Below are positions 1 to 6,452 of a stretch of DNA of 8,448 nucleotides, piece by piece. The notes beneath the pieces were generated by a model, which was not told the DNA's origin, ran no database searches, and saw only the letters and a list, made by a program, of their open reading frames with translations. The stretch is taken from positions 1-8,448 of the forward strand of contig DMHB01000123.1 in the NCBI GenBank assembly GCA_003449595.1, read 5' to 3'. Every line of letters starts with the position of its first letter. Positions within the stretch are counted from its first letter, which is position 1. The stretch is from Microscillaceae bacterium (GTDB lineage Bacteria; Bacteroidota; Bacteroidia; Cytophagales; Microscillaceae). The translations under genes were made by a program, and so were the position numbers.

Positions 1-1
1 A

Positions 2-1876
2 AGCGCCATCCATTTCTGGGGTTGGCAATTAATCATTTTGGCAGCCGCCATTACCTTGCCCTTGGGCTACACATCGGGGCACGAATACGCCGAATTAGAA
101 TGGCCTATCGACATTGCCATTGCCTTGATTTGGGTAGTATTTGGGGTCAATATGATGGGCACCATACTCAAGCGCCGCGAGCGACATATGTATGTGGCTG
201 TATGGTTCTACATTGCTACTTTTGTTACGGTAGCAGTGCTACACATCGTAAACTCATTCCAGCTGCCCATTAGCCTCACCAAAAGCTACTATGTATATGC
301 CGGCGTGCAAGACGCCTTGGTGCAGTGGTGGTATGGGCACAATGCGGTGGCGTTCTTTCTAACTACTCCTTTTTTGGGTATTATGTATTATTATATGCCC
401 AAAGCAGCCAACCGACCTGTATATTCATACAAGTTGTCTATCATCCACTTCTGGTCATTGATTTTCATTTATATCTGGGCAGGGCCCCACCACTTGCTCT
501 ATACTTCTATGCCCGACTGGGCGCAAAGCTTGGGTACAGTTTTCTCGCTGATGCTGATTGCTCCTTCTTGGGGTGGGATGCTCAACGGCTTGCTTACCCT
601 TCGAGGCGCTTGGGACAGGGTTCGGGAAGATCCTATTTTGAAATTTATGGTGGTAGCCGTTACTGCCTACGGGATGTCAACATTTGAAGGCCCTATGCTT
701 TCGCTGAAAAATGTAAATGCCATTGCCCACTTTACTGACTGGATCATTGCCCACGTACACGTAGGTGGTTTGGGTTGGAACGGCTTTTTGATCTTTGGGA
801 TGTTTTATTGGATGGTGCCCAGAATGTGGCAAACCAAACTATACTCCGTAAAAATGGCCAACACACACTTCTGGTTAGGCACTATGGGCATCATTTTCTA
901 TGCGTTGCCTTTGTATGTGGCCGGTTTTATGCAGAGTTTGATGTGGAAGCAATTTACCCCTGAAGGTGTATTGCAATACCCCAACTTCTTGACCACCGTA
1001 ACCGAACTACGCTATATGTATATGCTGCGCGCCTTGGGCGGATTCCTCTACCTGATTGGCGTATTCTATATGGTGTATAATCTGGTTAAAACTGCTGCTT
1101 CAGGCAAATTCTTGGCCAATGAAGCCGCCGAAGCACCAGCTTTAGAAAAAGTATATACAGGCCACCAAACCGGTTGGGCTAACTGGCACTCTGTCATCGA
1201 GCGCCGTAGTATTGCGTTTACCGTGCTGACGCTTATTGCCATTCTAATTGGTGGATTGGTAGAACTCATCCCTACTTTCTTGGTAAAGTCGAATGTGCCT
1301 ACCATTGCTTCTGTAAAGCCTTATACCCCATTAGAATTAGAAGGCCGCGATATTTATATCCGCGAAGGCTGTGCAAATTGTCATTCGCAAATGATCCGCC
1401 CATTCCGTTCCGAAACCGAACGCTATGGCGAATACTCTAAAGCCGGTGAGTTTGTGTATGACCACCCCTTCTTGTGGGGATCTAAGCGCACAGGGCCGGA
1501 TTTGCACCGCGAGGGCGGAGTACGTAACCATAGCTGGCACTATTTCCATATGATCGACCCAAGTTCGGTTTCTACCGGCTCTATTATGCCTGCTTACCCT
1601 TGGCTCATCGAATACAACTACGACAAAGCAATGATTGCAGCCAAAATCAATGCTATGCGTACTTTGGGTGTGCCTTACCCCGATGGCTACGATAAAATAG
1701 CTGCTGCAGATATGGAAAAACAAGCCGGCCAAATCGTACAACAATTGAAAGACGAGGTCAAAGGTCAGAAAATGAAAGTAATTGTCGATAAAGACAAAGA
1801 AATCGTGGCCTTGATTGCTTACCTGCAACGCTTGGGTACTGATATAAAAGTACAAGAAAAAACTGCCCTGAAATAA
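2..1876 (+). CDS. ccoNO: cbb3-type cytochrome c oxidase, fused subunits I and II (CcoNO), 5' partial
   Basis: This is the catalytic core of a cbb3 oxidase, which reduces O2 to water in the cytoplasmic membrane. The frame is open from the left edge, so the N-terminus and the first low-spin heme His are missing; 624 residues are visible. Numbering from the codon at position 2, the CcoN part shows the CuB ligands H113, H163 and H164 (motifs GHNAV and AGPHH), the cross-linking Tyr Y157, the conserved Glu E229 (FEGPM), and H251 and H253 (AHVHVG) for heme b3 and low-spin heme b. Their spacing from H113 (+44, +50, +51, +116, +138, +140) equals that of Pseudomonas stutzeri CcoN as I recall it. After a linker at about 365-390 comes a CcoO part with one membrane anchor (about 403-425), a heme c site CANCH (457-461) and the likely axial Met M529 (SIMPAY). 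The two subunits are read in one frame with no stop, a fusion known in Bacteroidota. A TTG at 38 could be mistaken for a start, but homology clearly continues upstream of it. Confidence 0.97.
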   Translation, partial: SAIHFWGWQLIILAAAITLPLGYTSGHEYAELEWPIDIAIALIWVVFGVNMMGTILKRRERHMYVAVWFYIATFVTVAVLHIVNSFQLPISLTKSYYVYAGVQDALVQWWYGHNAVAFFLTTPFLGIMYYYMPKAANRPVYSYKLSIIHFWSLIFIYIWAGPHHLLYTSMPDWAQSLGTVFSLMLIAPSWGGMLNGLLTLRGAWDRVREDPILKFMVVAVTAYGMSTFEGPMLSLKNVNAIAHFTDWIIAHVHVGGLGWNGFLIFGMFYWMVPRMWQTKLYSVKMANTHFWLGTMGIIFYALPLYVAGFMQSLMWKQFTPEGVLQYPNFLTTVTELRYMYMLRALGGFLYLIGVFYMVYNLVKTAASGKFLANEAAEAPALEKVYTGHQTGWANWHSVIERRSIAFTVLTLIAILIGGLVELIPTFLVKSNVPTIASVKPYTPLELEGRDIYIREGCANCHSQMIRPFRSETERYGEYSKAGEFVYDHPFLWGSKRTGPDLHREGGVRNHSWHYFHMIDPSSVSTGSIMPAYPWLIEYNYDKAMIAAKINAMRTLGVPYPDGYDKIAAADMEKQAGQIVQQLKDEVKGQKMKVIVDKDKEIVALIAYLQRLGTDIKVQEKTALK

Positions 1877-1887
1877 TCTCTGAAACC

Positions 1888-1923
1888 TTACAAAGGCGGG
1901 GAACATTCGCCCGCCTCTTGTAA
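1888..1923 (+). promoter_or_regulatory. Strong stem-loop between ccoNO and ccoQ
   Basis: The arms ggcggg (1895-1900) and cccgcc (1910-1915) pair perfectly around a 9-base loop. The stem extends outward with ttacaaa (1888-1894) against ttgtaa plus one bulged base (1916-1923). It lies 12 bases after the ccoNO stop and 19 bases before the ccoQ start. No T-run follows; the next bases are A-rich. A full terminator is therefore unlikely, and a role in mRNA processing, stability or partial attenuation of the distal cco genes fits better. The pairing is visible in the sequence; the function is inferred. Confidence 0.55.
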
Positions 1924-1942
1924 AATTAAAATATACAAACCT

Positions 1943-2142
1943 ATGAAGTTCAAATATATTTTCGAGCGTATTGACGGGATAGAGGTCTATCCGTTATTTT
2001 CTCTGATTTTATTCTTTACCTTTTTGTTGTGCTTTTGCTTTGGGTCTTTCGCATCAAACCAAGCCATATCAACGCATTCAAGCAAATGCCTTTGGAGGAT
2101 GCCACCCTTTCTGCCAACCCCGAAGCAAAACAAGTCTTGTGA
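1943..2142 (+). pseudogene. ccoQ: ccoQ-like cbb3 oxidase small subunit, apparent single-base frameshift
   Basis: The reading frame from ATG 1943 begins like the small membrane subunit CcoQ/FixQ: a short polar start, IDGIEVYPLFSL, then a hydrophobic span. After the phenylalanine and threonine codons at 2012-2020 it degenerates into a Cys/Ser-rich, non-CcoQ tail that runs on to a stop at 2171-2173, overlapping the ccoP start. The -1 frame from about 2026 instead encodes WVFRIKPSHINAF and KQMPLEDATL, then stops at TGA 2140-2142. WVFR and MPL(E/D)D are typical of the CcoQ C-terminus in Bacteroidota. Adding one T to the T5 run at 2021-2025 joins both halves into FFTFFVVLLLWVFRIK, a plausible 66-residue CcoQ. 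The corrected gene ends 27 bases before ccoP. The break may be a sequencing error in the T-run or a real mutation. CcoQ is an accessory subunit, so loss need not abolish the oxidase. Confidence 0.8.
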
Positions 2143-2169
2143 TTTAGTAGTGAAACCTAACTTTTCAAA

Positions 2170-3117
2170 ATGATGATGAAAATCTTTTCAATAGGCCGAA
2201 GTTTACTCCTCCGAGGAGTTCTTATGGCCGCCTTATTCCTAATGAACTTGGGCTATGCCTTGGCCCAAGACAAGAACCCGGTAACCGATCCGCGCAAGGT
2301 GGGCGACGATACTTTCTACAAAGCAGTGATGGCGATGCCTTCCAGCGAATTAATGTTGTATGTAGTCATTGTCTTATTGTTGTTTGTAACCGTGTTAGCC
2401 TTGATTACGATGGTCGTTGCGCTGATGATTGTACAAAGGTTGCTGATTAGCGATGGCAAAATGCAGGCCGAAGAAACCTTGCTTTCTCGTTTGTGGGCAT
2501 CGTTCGACCGCCAAATGACCAATGCCATTCCCCTCAACAAGGAAAATACCATTCTGTTGGATCACAACTACGACGGCATCAAAGAATTAGATAACCACTT
2601 GCCCCCTTGGTGGCTTTACTTGTTCTATGGTACGATTGCGTTTTCAGTTGTGTATATGCTGAACTACCACGTATTGAACACCCAACCACTGCCCGCACAA
2701 GAATACGAAACTGAAATGCAACTGGCCTCTATCGAAGTAGCCGAGTATATGAAAAAAGCTGCTGCCAATATCGATGAAACCAATGTAAAATTTGTAAAAG
2801 ACAATAAAGTTGCATTGGAAGCCGGCAAGAAAGTATTCATCGAAAACTGTGCCCAGTGCCACGGTCAAGCAGGCGAAGGAGGTATTGGCCCTAACCTGAC
2901 CGATGAGTTTTGGCTCTATGGTGGCCACATTAAAAATGTGTTCACTGTAATCAAAAAAGGTGCAAAAAATGGTATGCAAGCTTGGGAGAAAAAACTAAAG
3001 CCCGACGAAATGCAGAGTGTCGCTAGCTACATCTTGACCTTACAAGGCACCAACCCGCCTAACGCCAAAGAAGCACAAGGCGAAAAGTATGTGCCTACTG
3101 AGGCCGAAGCAAAATAA
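2170..3117 (+). CDS. ccoP: cbb3-type cytochrome c oxidase subunit III (CcoP), single heme c
   Basis: This is the membrane-anchored cytochrome c subunit that passes electrons to the CcoNO core. The 315-residue chain starts with a signal-peptide-like segment (about 12-32, ending ALAQ), then a hydrophobic span (about 62-90). The FixP N-terminal signature follows (HNYDGIKELDNHLPPWW, 132-148), running into a second span (about 149-166). A periplasmic cytochrome c domain holds CAQCH (227-231), with M269 as the likely axial ligand (NGMQAW). No second CxxCH is present, whereas proteobacterial CcoP has two. The C-terminal 25 residues are charged and low in complexity. Three ATGs in a row (2170, 2173, 2176) leave the exact start ambiguous by two codons. 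It follows the corrected ccoQ by 27 bases, so cotranscription is likely. Confidence 0.95.
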   Translation: MMMKIFSIGRSLLLRGVLMAALFLMNLGYALAQDKNPVTDPRKVGDDTFYKAVMAMPSSELMLYVVIVLLLFVTVLALITMVVALMIVQRLLISDGKMQAEETLLSRLWASFDRQMTNAIPLNKENTILLDHNYDGIKELDNHLPPWWLYLFYGTIAFSVVYMLNYHVLNTQPLPAQEYETEMQLASIEVAEYMKKAAANIDETNVKFVKDNKVALEAGKKVFIENCAQCHGQAGEGGIGPNLTDEFWLYGGHIKNVFTVIKKGAKNGMQAWEKKLKPDEMQSVASYILTLQGTNPPNAKEAQGEKYVPTEAEAK

Positions 3118-3127
3118 CCCCATACCC

Positions 3128-3215
3128 AAGGCAGGCTAAGTGCCTCGCGCAATAGATGAACTCGAAACCTAACTTCTTTGTCTATTATTCCTTGACGCAA
3201 AGCCTGCCTTTTTTT
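3128..3215 (+). terminator. Long-loop inverted repeat with T-run between ccoP and ccoG (candidate terminator or attenuator)
   Basis: A perfect 10-base inverted repeat, aaggcaggct (3128-3137) and agcctgcctt (3201-3210), ends in seven Ts (3209-3215). The 63-base loop contains a second pairing, aataga (3151-3156) with tctatt (3181-3186), which would bring the outer arms together. The left arm can alternatively form a local 5-bp hairpin, aggca (3129-3133) with tgcct (3141-3145). A perfect stem plus T-run 11 bases after the ccoP stop suggests transcription end or attenuation before ccoG. The loop is unusually long for an ordinary intrinsic terminator, so the call is tentative. I found no convincing TAnnTTTG promoter in the 139-bp spacer. 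Confidence 0.5.
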
Positions 3216-3256
3216 ATACCATAACATCCTTTGATTCGATAAATCTTCTTACTTCT

Positions 3257-4705
3257 ATGGAAACCTTAGCCCAATTAGCCGATACCGAAGAATACCGCGA
3301 CCACCTCAGTACTGTGGACGAAAGTGGGAAACGTATTTGGGTGTATCCCAAAAAACCAAGAGGCGCTTTCTACAACAAAAGACTGTTGTTTTCTGTCTTT
3401 TTACTCTCTCTCTTTTTTGTTACGCCTTTCATACAATACCACGGCAGGCCACTTTTCTTGTTCAATATTTTTGAAAGGAAATTTGTGTTTTTCGGCACGC
3501 TGTTTATGCCGCAAGATTTCCATTTGGTGGCATTAGGGCTTATCACCTTCTTTGTGTTTGTCATCTTGTTTACTGTTGTTTTTGGCAGACTTTGGTGTGG
3601 ATGGGCTTGCCCACAAACCTTGTTTATGGAGATTGTCTTCCGTAGAATCGAATATTGGATAGAAGGCGATGCCAACCAGCAACGCAAGTTGAACCAACAG
3701 CCTTGGAATCAAGAAAAAATCCTTAAAAAGGGTACGAAATTTACCGTTTTTGGAATTATTTCTGTCCTCATTGCCCATACAGCTATGGCATATTTGGTAG
3801 GGATGGATACCGTGATAAAATTGGTTACCCACTCGCCCAGCCACAATTGGGCTGGTTTTATCGGACTGGTAGCATTCACAGTTGTTTTCTTTGGGGTGTT
3901 TACTTACCTCCGCGAGCAGGCTTGTATCGCTATCTGCCCTTACGGGAGATTGCAAGGGGTTTTGTTGGGCAAAGACTCTATCGTCATTGCCTATGATTAT
4001 GTGCGTGGCGAGCCTCGCGGCAAGCTCAAAAGAAAAGAAAACAAACTTGCCGACGAGCATCTGACACTCAACGACTTCATCAAACCACAAGGCGATTGCA
4101 TCGACTGCAAACTCTGTGTGCAGGTATGTCCTACCGGTATTGATATCCGCAACGGTACTCAGCTGGAATGTGTAAACTGCACAGCTTGTATTGATGCTTG
4201 CGATGAAGTAATGGACAAAATCGAAAAACCAAGAGGGCTTATTCGCTATGCTTCGTTCAACAACATTGCCAATAGCCAGGCTTTTAAATTTACGCCTCGT
4301 ATCATTGCTTATTCGATGGTATTGGTGGCCTTGCTAAGCTTAGATGCGTTTTTACTGCTCAACCGCGAGCCGCTTCACGCTACGATGCTCAAAGTAAGAG
4401 GTACACTTTACCAAGAAATGCCCAATGGCAATGTAGCCAATATGTATGAGGTCAATTTAGTGAATAAAACCGACCAACCTATCATCATCACAGACTTTAA
4501 AATAGCCAATAAAAAAGGGGGCAATGCCAAAATTGCCGGTAACCAAGTCGTGGTGAAAGGGGGCGAAAGTACTACCGCTGTTGTAGTGGTCGAGTTGCCC
4601 AAAAATCAACTGGATGGTATCAAAACCAAGGTGAATATCGATATATGGTCGGGTAGTAAAAAAATGACGACCAAAACTGTCAATTTCTTAGGTGATAAAG
4701 AATGA
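3257..4705 (+). CDS. ccoG: cbb3 oxidase accessory protein CcoG (FixG/RdxA family), membrane iron-sulfur protein
   Basis: CcoG/RdxA proteins are polytopic iron-sulfur proteins needed for cbb3 oxidase assembly; work in Rhodobacter ties the family to Cu(II) reduction. At 482 residues this has the usual family length. A typical opening (RIWVYPKKPRGAFYNKR, 26-42) is followed by membrane spans at about 43-60, 88-110, 162-182, 199-217 and 347-368. WCGWACPQ (113-120) and the C223/C227 pair in CIAICPYG give conserved membrane-proximal cysteines. A ferredoxin-like domain has two complete 4Fe-4S sets: C281, C284, C287, C291 and C305, C308, C311, C315. Residues from about 375 form a beta-rich, Ig-like FixG C-terminal domain on the outer face. 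The ATG at 3257 gives the full conserved N-terminus. ccoH follows after 43 bases, so the two are probably one transcript. Confidence 0.96.
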   Translation: METLAQLADTEEYRDHLSTVDESGKRIWVYPKKPRGAFYNKRLLFSVFLLSLFFVTPFIQYHGRPLFLFNIFERKFVFFGTLFMPQDFHLVALGLITFFVFVILFTVVFGRLWCGWACPQTLFMEIVFRRIEYWIEGDANQQRKLNQQPWNQEKILKKGTKFTVFGIISVLIAHTAMAYLVGMDTVIKLVTHSPSHNWAGFIGLVAFTVVFFGVFTYLREQACIAICPYGRLQGVLLGKDSIVIAYDYVRGEPRGKLKRKENKLADEHLTLNDFIKPQGDCIDCKLCVQVCPTGIDIRNGTQLECVNCTACIDACDEVMDKIEKPRGLIRYASFNNIANSQAFKFTPRIIAYSMVLVALLSLDAFLLLNREPLHATMLKVRGTLYQEMPNGNVANMYEVNLVNKTDQPIIITDFKIANKKGGNAKIAGNQVVVKGGESTTAVVVVELPKNQLDGIKTKVNIDIWSGSKKMTTKTVNFLGDKE

Positions 4706-4748
4706 CTTATTTCAACTTATTAGTTTAACCATTAAACCAAAAAAAACA

Positions 4749-5207
4749 ATGAACTGGGGATATAGAATCGCTTTTGTTTATGGAGGCTTTGTCCTTTTTA
4801 TGCTTACACTGGTAGCTTTTGCTTCGATGCAAAAAGATATGCACTTGGTAGCGCCCGATTATTATAAACAGGAAATAGAGTACCAAGGCCAAATCGATAA
4901 AATGCAAAATGTCAAAAATTTAGCCGGTCAGTTAGTTTGGAACTATGACCAGGCGCAGGGTATTGTCCAAGTTAGCTTGCCCAATGTACTCGAATCGGGC
5001 AAAGTAGTACTGTTCAGACCTTCGGATGCGCATCAAGACCTAAAAATGAATTTGCAGCACAGCCAAGAAGGAAACGTGGCTATTCCCATTCAAAAACTTG
5101 GCAGCGGCCTTTGGGTGTTGAAGCTGAGCTGGTCAGCCGAAGGGAAGCCTTACTATGTGGAGCGTAAAATGATTATCGGCAAAGACCGAAGTGTAGTCTG
5201 GAAATAG
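4749..5207 (+). CDS. ccoH: FixH/CcoH family cbb3 oxidase assembly protein
   Basis: CcoH (FixH) is a small membrane protein that associates with cbb3 oxidase during assembly and stabilises it. The 152-residue product opens with a short cytoplasmic piece and one membrane span (about 5-27). The family-like segment DMHLVAPDYYKQEIEYQ (30-46) follows, then a periplasmic beta-rich domain. The frame is open upstream to a GTG at 4692 inside ccoG, but I chose ATG 4749: it sits after an A-rich stretch usual for Bacteroidota starts, puts the span at the N-terminus as in the family, and removes an overlap with ccoG. Sequence conservation in FixH is weak, so the call rests on the topology, the DYY segment and the position between ccoG and the SafE-like gene, the usual order in Bacteroidota. 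Confidence 0.9.
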   Translation: MNWGYRIAFVYGGFVLFMLTLVAFASMQKDMHLVAPDYYKQEIEYQGQIDKMQNVKNLAGQLVWNYDQAQGIVQVSLPNVLESGKVVLFRPSDAHQDLKMNLQHSQEGNVAIPIQKLGSGLWVLKLSWSAEGKPYYVERKMIIGKDRSVVWK

Positions 5208-5244
5208 CTTTCCCACAACAATTCACCAACCTATTTTCAAACTT

Positions 5245-5958
5245 ATGTGGTTGTTATATTCAGCTTTTATTGTTGGTTTTTTGGGTAGTTTTCACTGTGT
5301 AGGGATGTGTGGCCCCATTGCTTTGGCGTTGCCTCGTGTCCACCAAGGGAAATTGCAACTACTCAAAAACCGACTTTTTTATAATTTTGGGCGAATCCTT
5401 ACCTACAGTTTTATTGGGCTTTTGGTAGGCTTATTGGGTCGTGGTGTCAGTTTGTTGTTGTCGCAGCAGTGGGTATCGATTGGTGTGGGCGCAGGGCTTT
5501 TGTTGGTATGGTGGCTACCCCCGCAGGCCACTCAACGCTGGTCAGTATTGAAGCCCTTGGGTCAGTTGACCAATTGGATGAAGCAGCAGTTCAAGCCCTT
5601 TTTCCGCAGCAAATCGGTTTGGGCTACTTTTGCCATTGGTTTGTTGAATGGTTTTCTGCCGTGTGGTTTGGTATATTTGGCTATGGCAGGCGCAGTGGCC
5701 ACCGGCGAGGTAGGCGAGGCGGTGTTGTATATGGCTTTTTTCGGGATGGGTACTTTGCCTGCTATGCTGGCAGTATCGATGGCTGGGCAGTGGTTAAAAC
5801 CAGTCTGGCAACAAAAAATTTATAAAGTTGTACCTGCTTTCGCGATGCTGCTGGCACTTTTACTCATCATCAGAGGGCTTAATTTAGGGATTCCATACCT
5901 CAGCCCGCAAACCGTGCCTACAAAGGAAGCAAAAATCAACGCTGTACACTGTCATTAA
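5245..5958 (+). CDS. Sulfite exporter TauE/SafE family (DsbD-like) membrane protein, probable copper handling for cbb3 oxidase
   Basis: This 237-residue polytopic membrane protein belongs to the SafE/DsbD-TM-like group often found beside cco genes. The first span carries GSFHCVGMCGP (14-24), with H17, C18 and C22 as candidate metal or redox ligands. A second conserved segment, NGFLPCGLVYLAMAGA (135-150), holds C140. About six spans are visible, the last near 196-214. The chain ends in H-C-H (235-237), which could add a soft-metal site. It starts 37 bases after ccoH on the same strand, so it is probably cotranscribed. The family name mentions sulfite export, but neighbourhood and cysteines favour copper delivery or maturation of the oxidase; that role is inferred. 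The stop overlaps the stop of the opposite-strand gene. Confidence 0.88.
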   Translation: MWLLYSAFIVGFLGSFHCVGMCGPIALALPRVHQGKLQLLKNRLFYNFGRILTYSFIGLLVGLLGRGVSLLLSQQWVSIGVGAGLLLVWWLPPQATQRWSVLKPLGQLTNWMKQQFKPFFRSKSVWATFAIGLLNGFLPCGLVYLAMAGAVATGEVGEAVLYMAFFGMGTLPAMLAVSMAGQWLKPVWQQKIYKVVPAFAMLLALLLIIRGLNLGIPYLSPQTVPTKEAKINAVHCH

Positions 5959-6329
5959 ACATAGGCAGGCACGCTATAAAGTCGTTCGTATAAAATACTG
6001 TTCAACTCTAACATGACTTGGGTACCTGCCAAAAGTTCTTTTAGGGCAATGATCTCTGTAATAGACAACACCAAACAGCGCTCACAATCGCACATAGAAA
6101 TAATTTCCAGATCGGCAGCCTTCGAGGCATCTTCCAACAGGGTAGGCAAGTCGATGGCATCGACCAATCGCTTGAATTTATAAAAACACAAGACATTGAA
6201 TCCTATAGGCTCATCTCTAAACACAAGCCAAAACTTCCTGTCTGTATTTGATTGGTAAACGACCCCGAACGAGTTCTCAAATAATGAGATCCATTCTTGG
6301 GGTGGATTTTTCAAAGCCAAAGGTTGCAT
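5955..6329 (-). CDS. Hypothetical protein, 124 residues, with a CDCERC cluster
   Basis: I do not recognise this protein with confidence. The 124 residues have no signal peptide and no membrane span, so a soluble cytoplasmic protein is likely. Residues 20-50 look like beta-strands (FGVVYQS, FWLVF, FNVLCFY), the middle is helical, and C80, C82 and C85 form CDCERC before a helical end (about 90-118). Layout and size loosely recall small Bacteroidota-only families such as DUF6686, but this is a guess from memory. I chose ATG 6329: the upstream TTG in the same frame (6354-6356) lies inside the probable -7 promoter box, so it cannot be in the transcript. Its own promoter and a gap of 123 bp from cdd suggest independent expression. 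Coding character is supported by the full-length open frame and the well-placed promoter. Confidence 0.75.
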   Translation of the reverse strand: MQPLALKNPPQEWISLFENSFGVVYQSNTDRKFWLVFRDEPIGFNVLCFYKFKRLVDAIDLPTLLEDASKAADLEIISMCDCERCLVLSITEIIALKELLAGTQVMLELNSILYERLYSVPAYV

Positions 6330-6353
6330 AAGCCAATAGTTTCTTAAGAGGAA

Positions 6354-6386
6354 CAAATATACAATCTAATTTAGAATTAATCCAAA
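6354..6386 (-). promoter_or_regulatory. Bacteroidota-type promoter (TTTG ... TAnnTTTG) for the 124-residue protein gene
   Basis: Read on the minus strand, TTTG (6386-6383) is followed after 21 bases by TATATTTG (6361-6354). This is an exact match to the TAnnTTTG -7 box used by the primary sigma factor of Bacteroidota, with a TTTG -33 box at the expected distance. Transcription would begin around 6345-6350, leaving a short leader before ATG 6329. The surrounding DNA is strongly AT-rich. Confidence 0.65.
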
Positions 6387-6452
6387 TTAAACCAATATCT
6401 TCCTTCGAACCAATGACAATTATCAGATTTTAGAATTTTTTGAAAATTTTAC

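Noticed and set aside
1337..1906. Long open frame on the minus strand (189 codons) opposite the CcoO part
   Set aside because: It lies wholly antisense to clearly conserved CcoO sequence and the adjacent stem-loop, is rich in Phe/His/Val runs, and shows no recognisable domain. It is a shadow of the real gene.
2026..2045. Programmed -1 frameshift in ccoQ
   Set aside because: There is no X XXY YYZ slippery heptamer in the right frame and no obvious downstream pseudoknot; a missing T in the T5 run explains the sequence better.
3224..3256. FNR/CRP-like half-palindrome upstream of ccoG (tttgattcgataaat)
   Set aside because: The spacer and second half do not match TTGAT-N4-ATCAA; it is too weak to call an operator.
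3533..4090. 185-codon minus-strand open frame opposite ccoG
   Set aside because: It is antisense to the conserved iron-sulfur and membrane parts of ccoG and its product resembles no family.
4692..4748. Upstream GTG start for ccoH giving a 171-residue product
   Set aside because: It would add 19 polar residues before the membrane span and overlap ccoG; ATG 4749 after an A-rich stretch fits the family and the usual Bacteroidota start context.
6425..6452. A/T inverted repeat after cdd (aattttttgaaaatttt) as a terminator
   Set aside because: The stem would be only A-T pairs, with no clear T-run on the transcript strand; low-complexity AT-rich DNA explains it.
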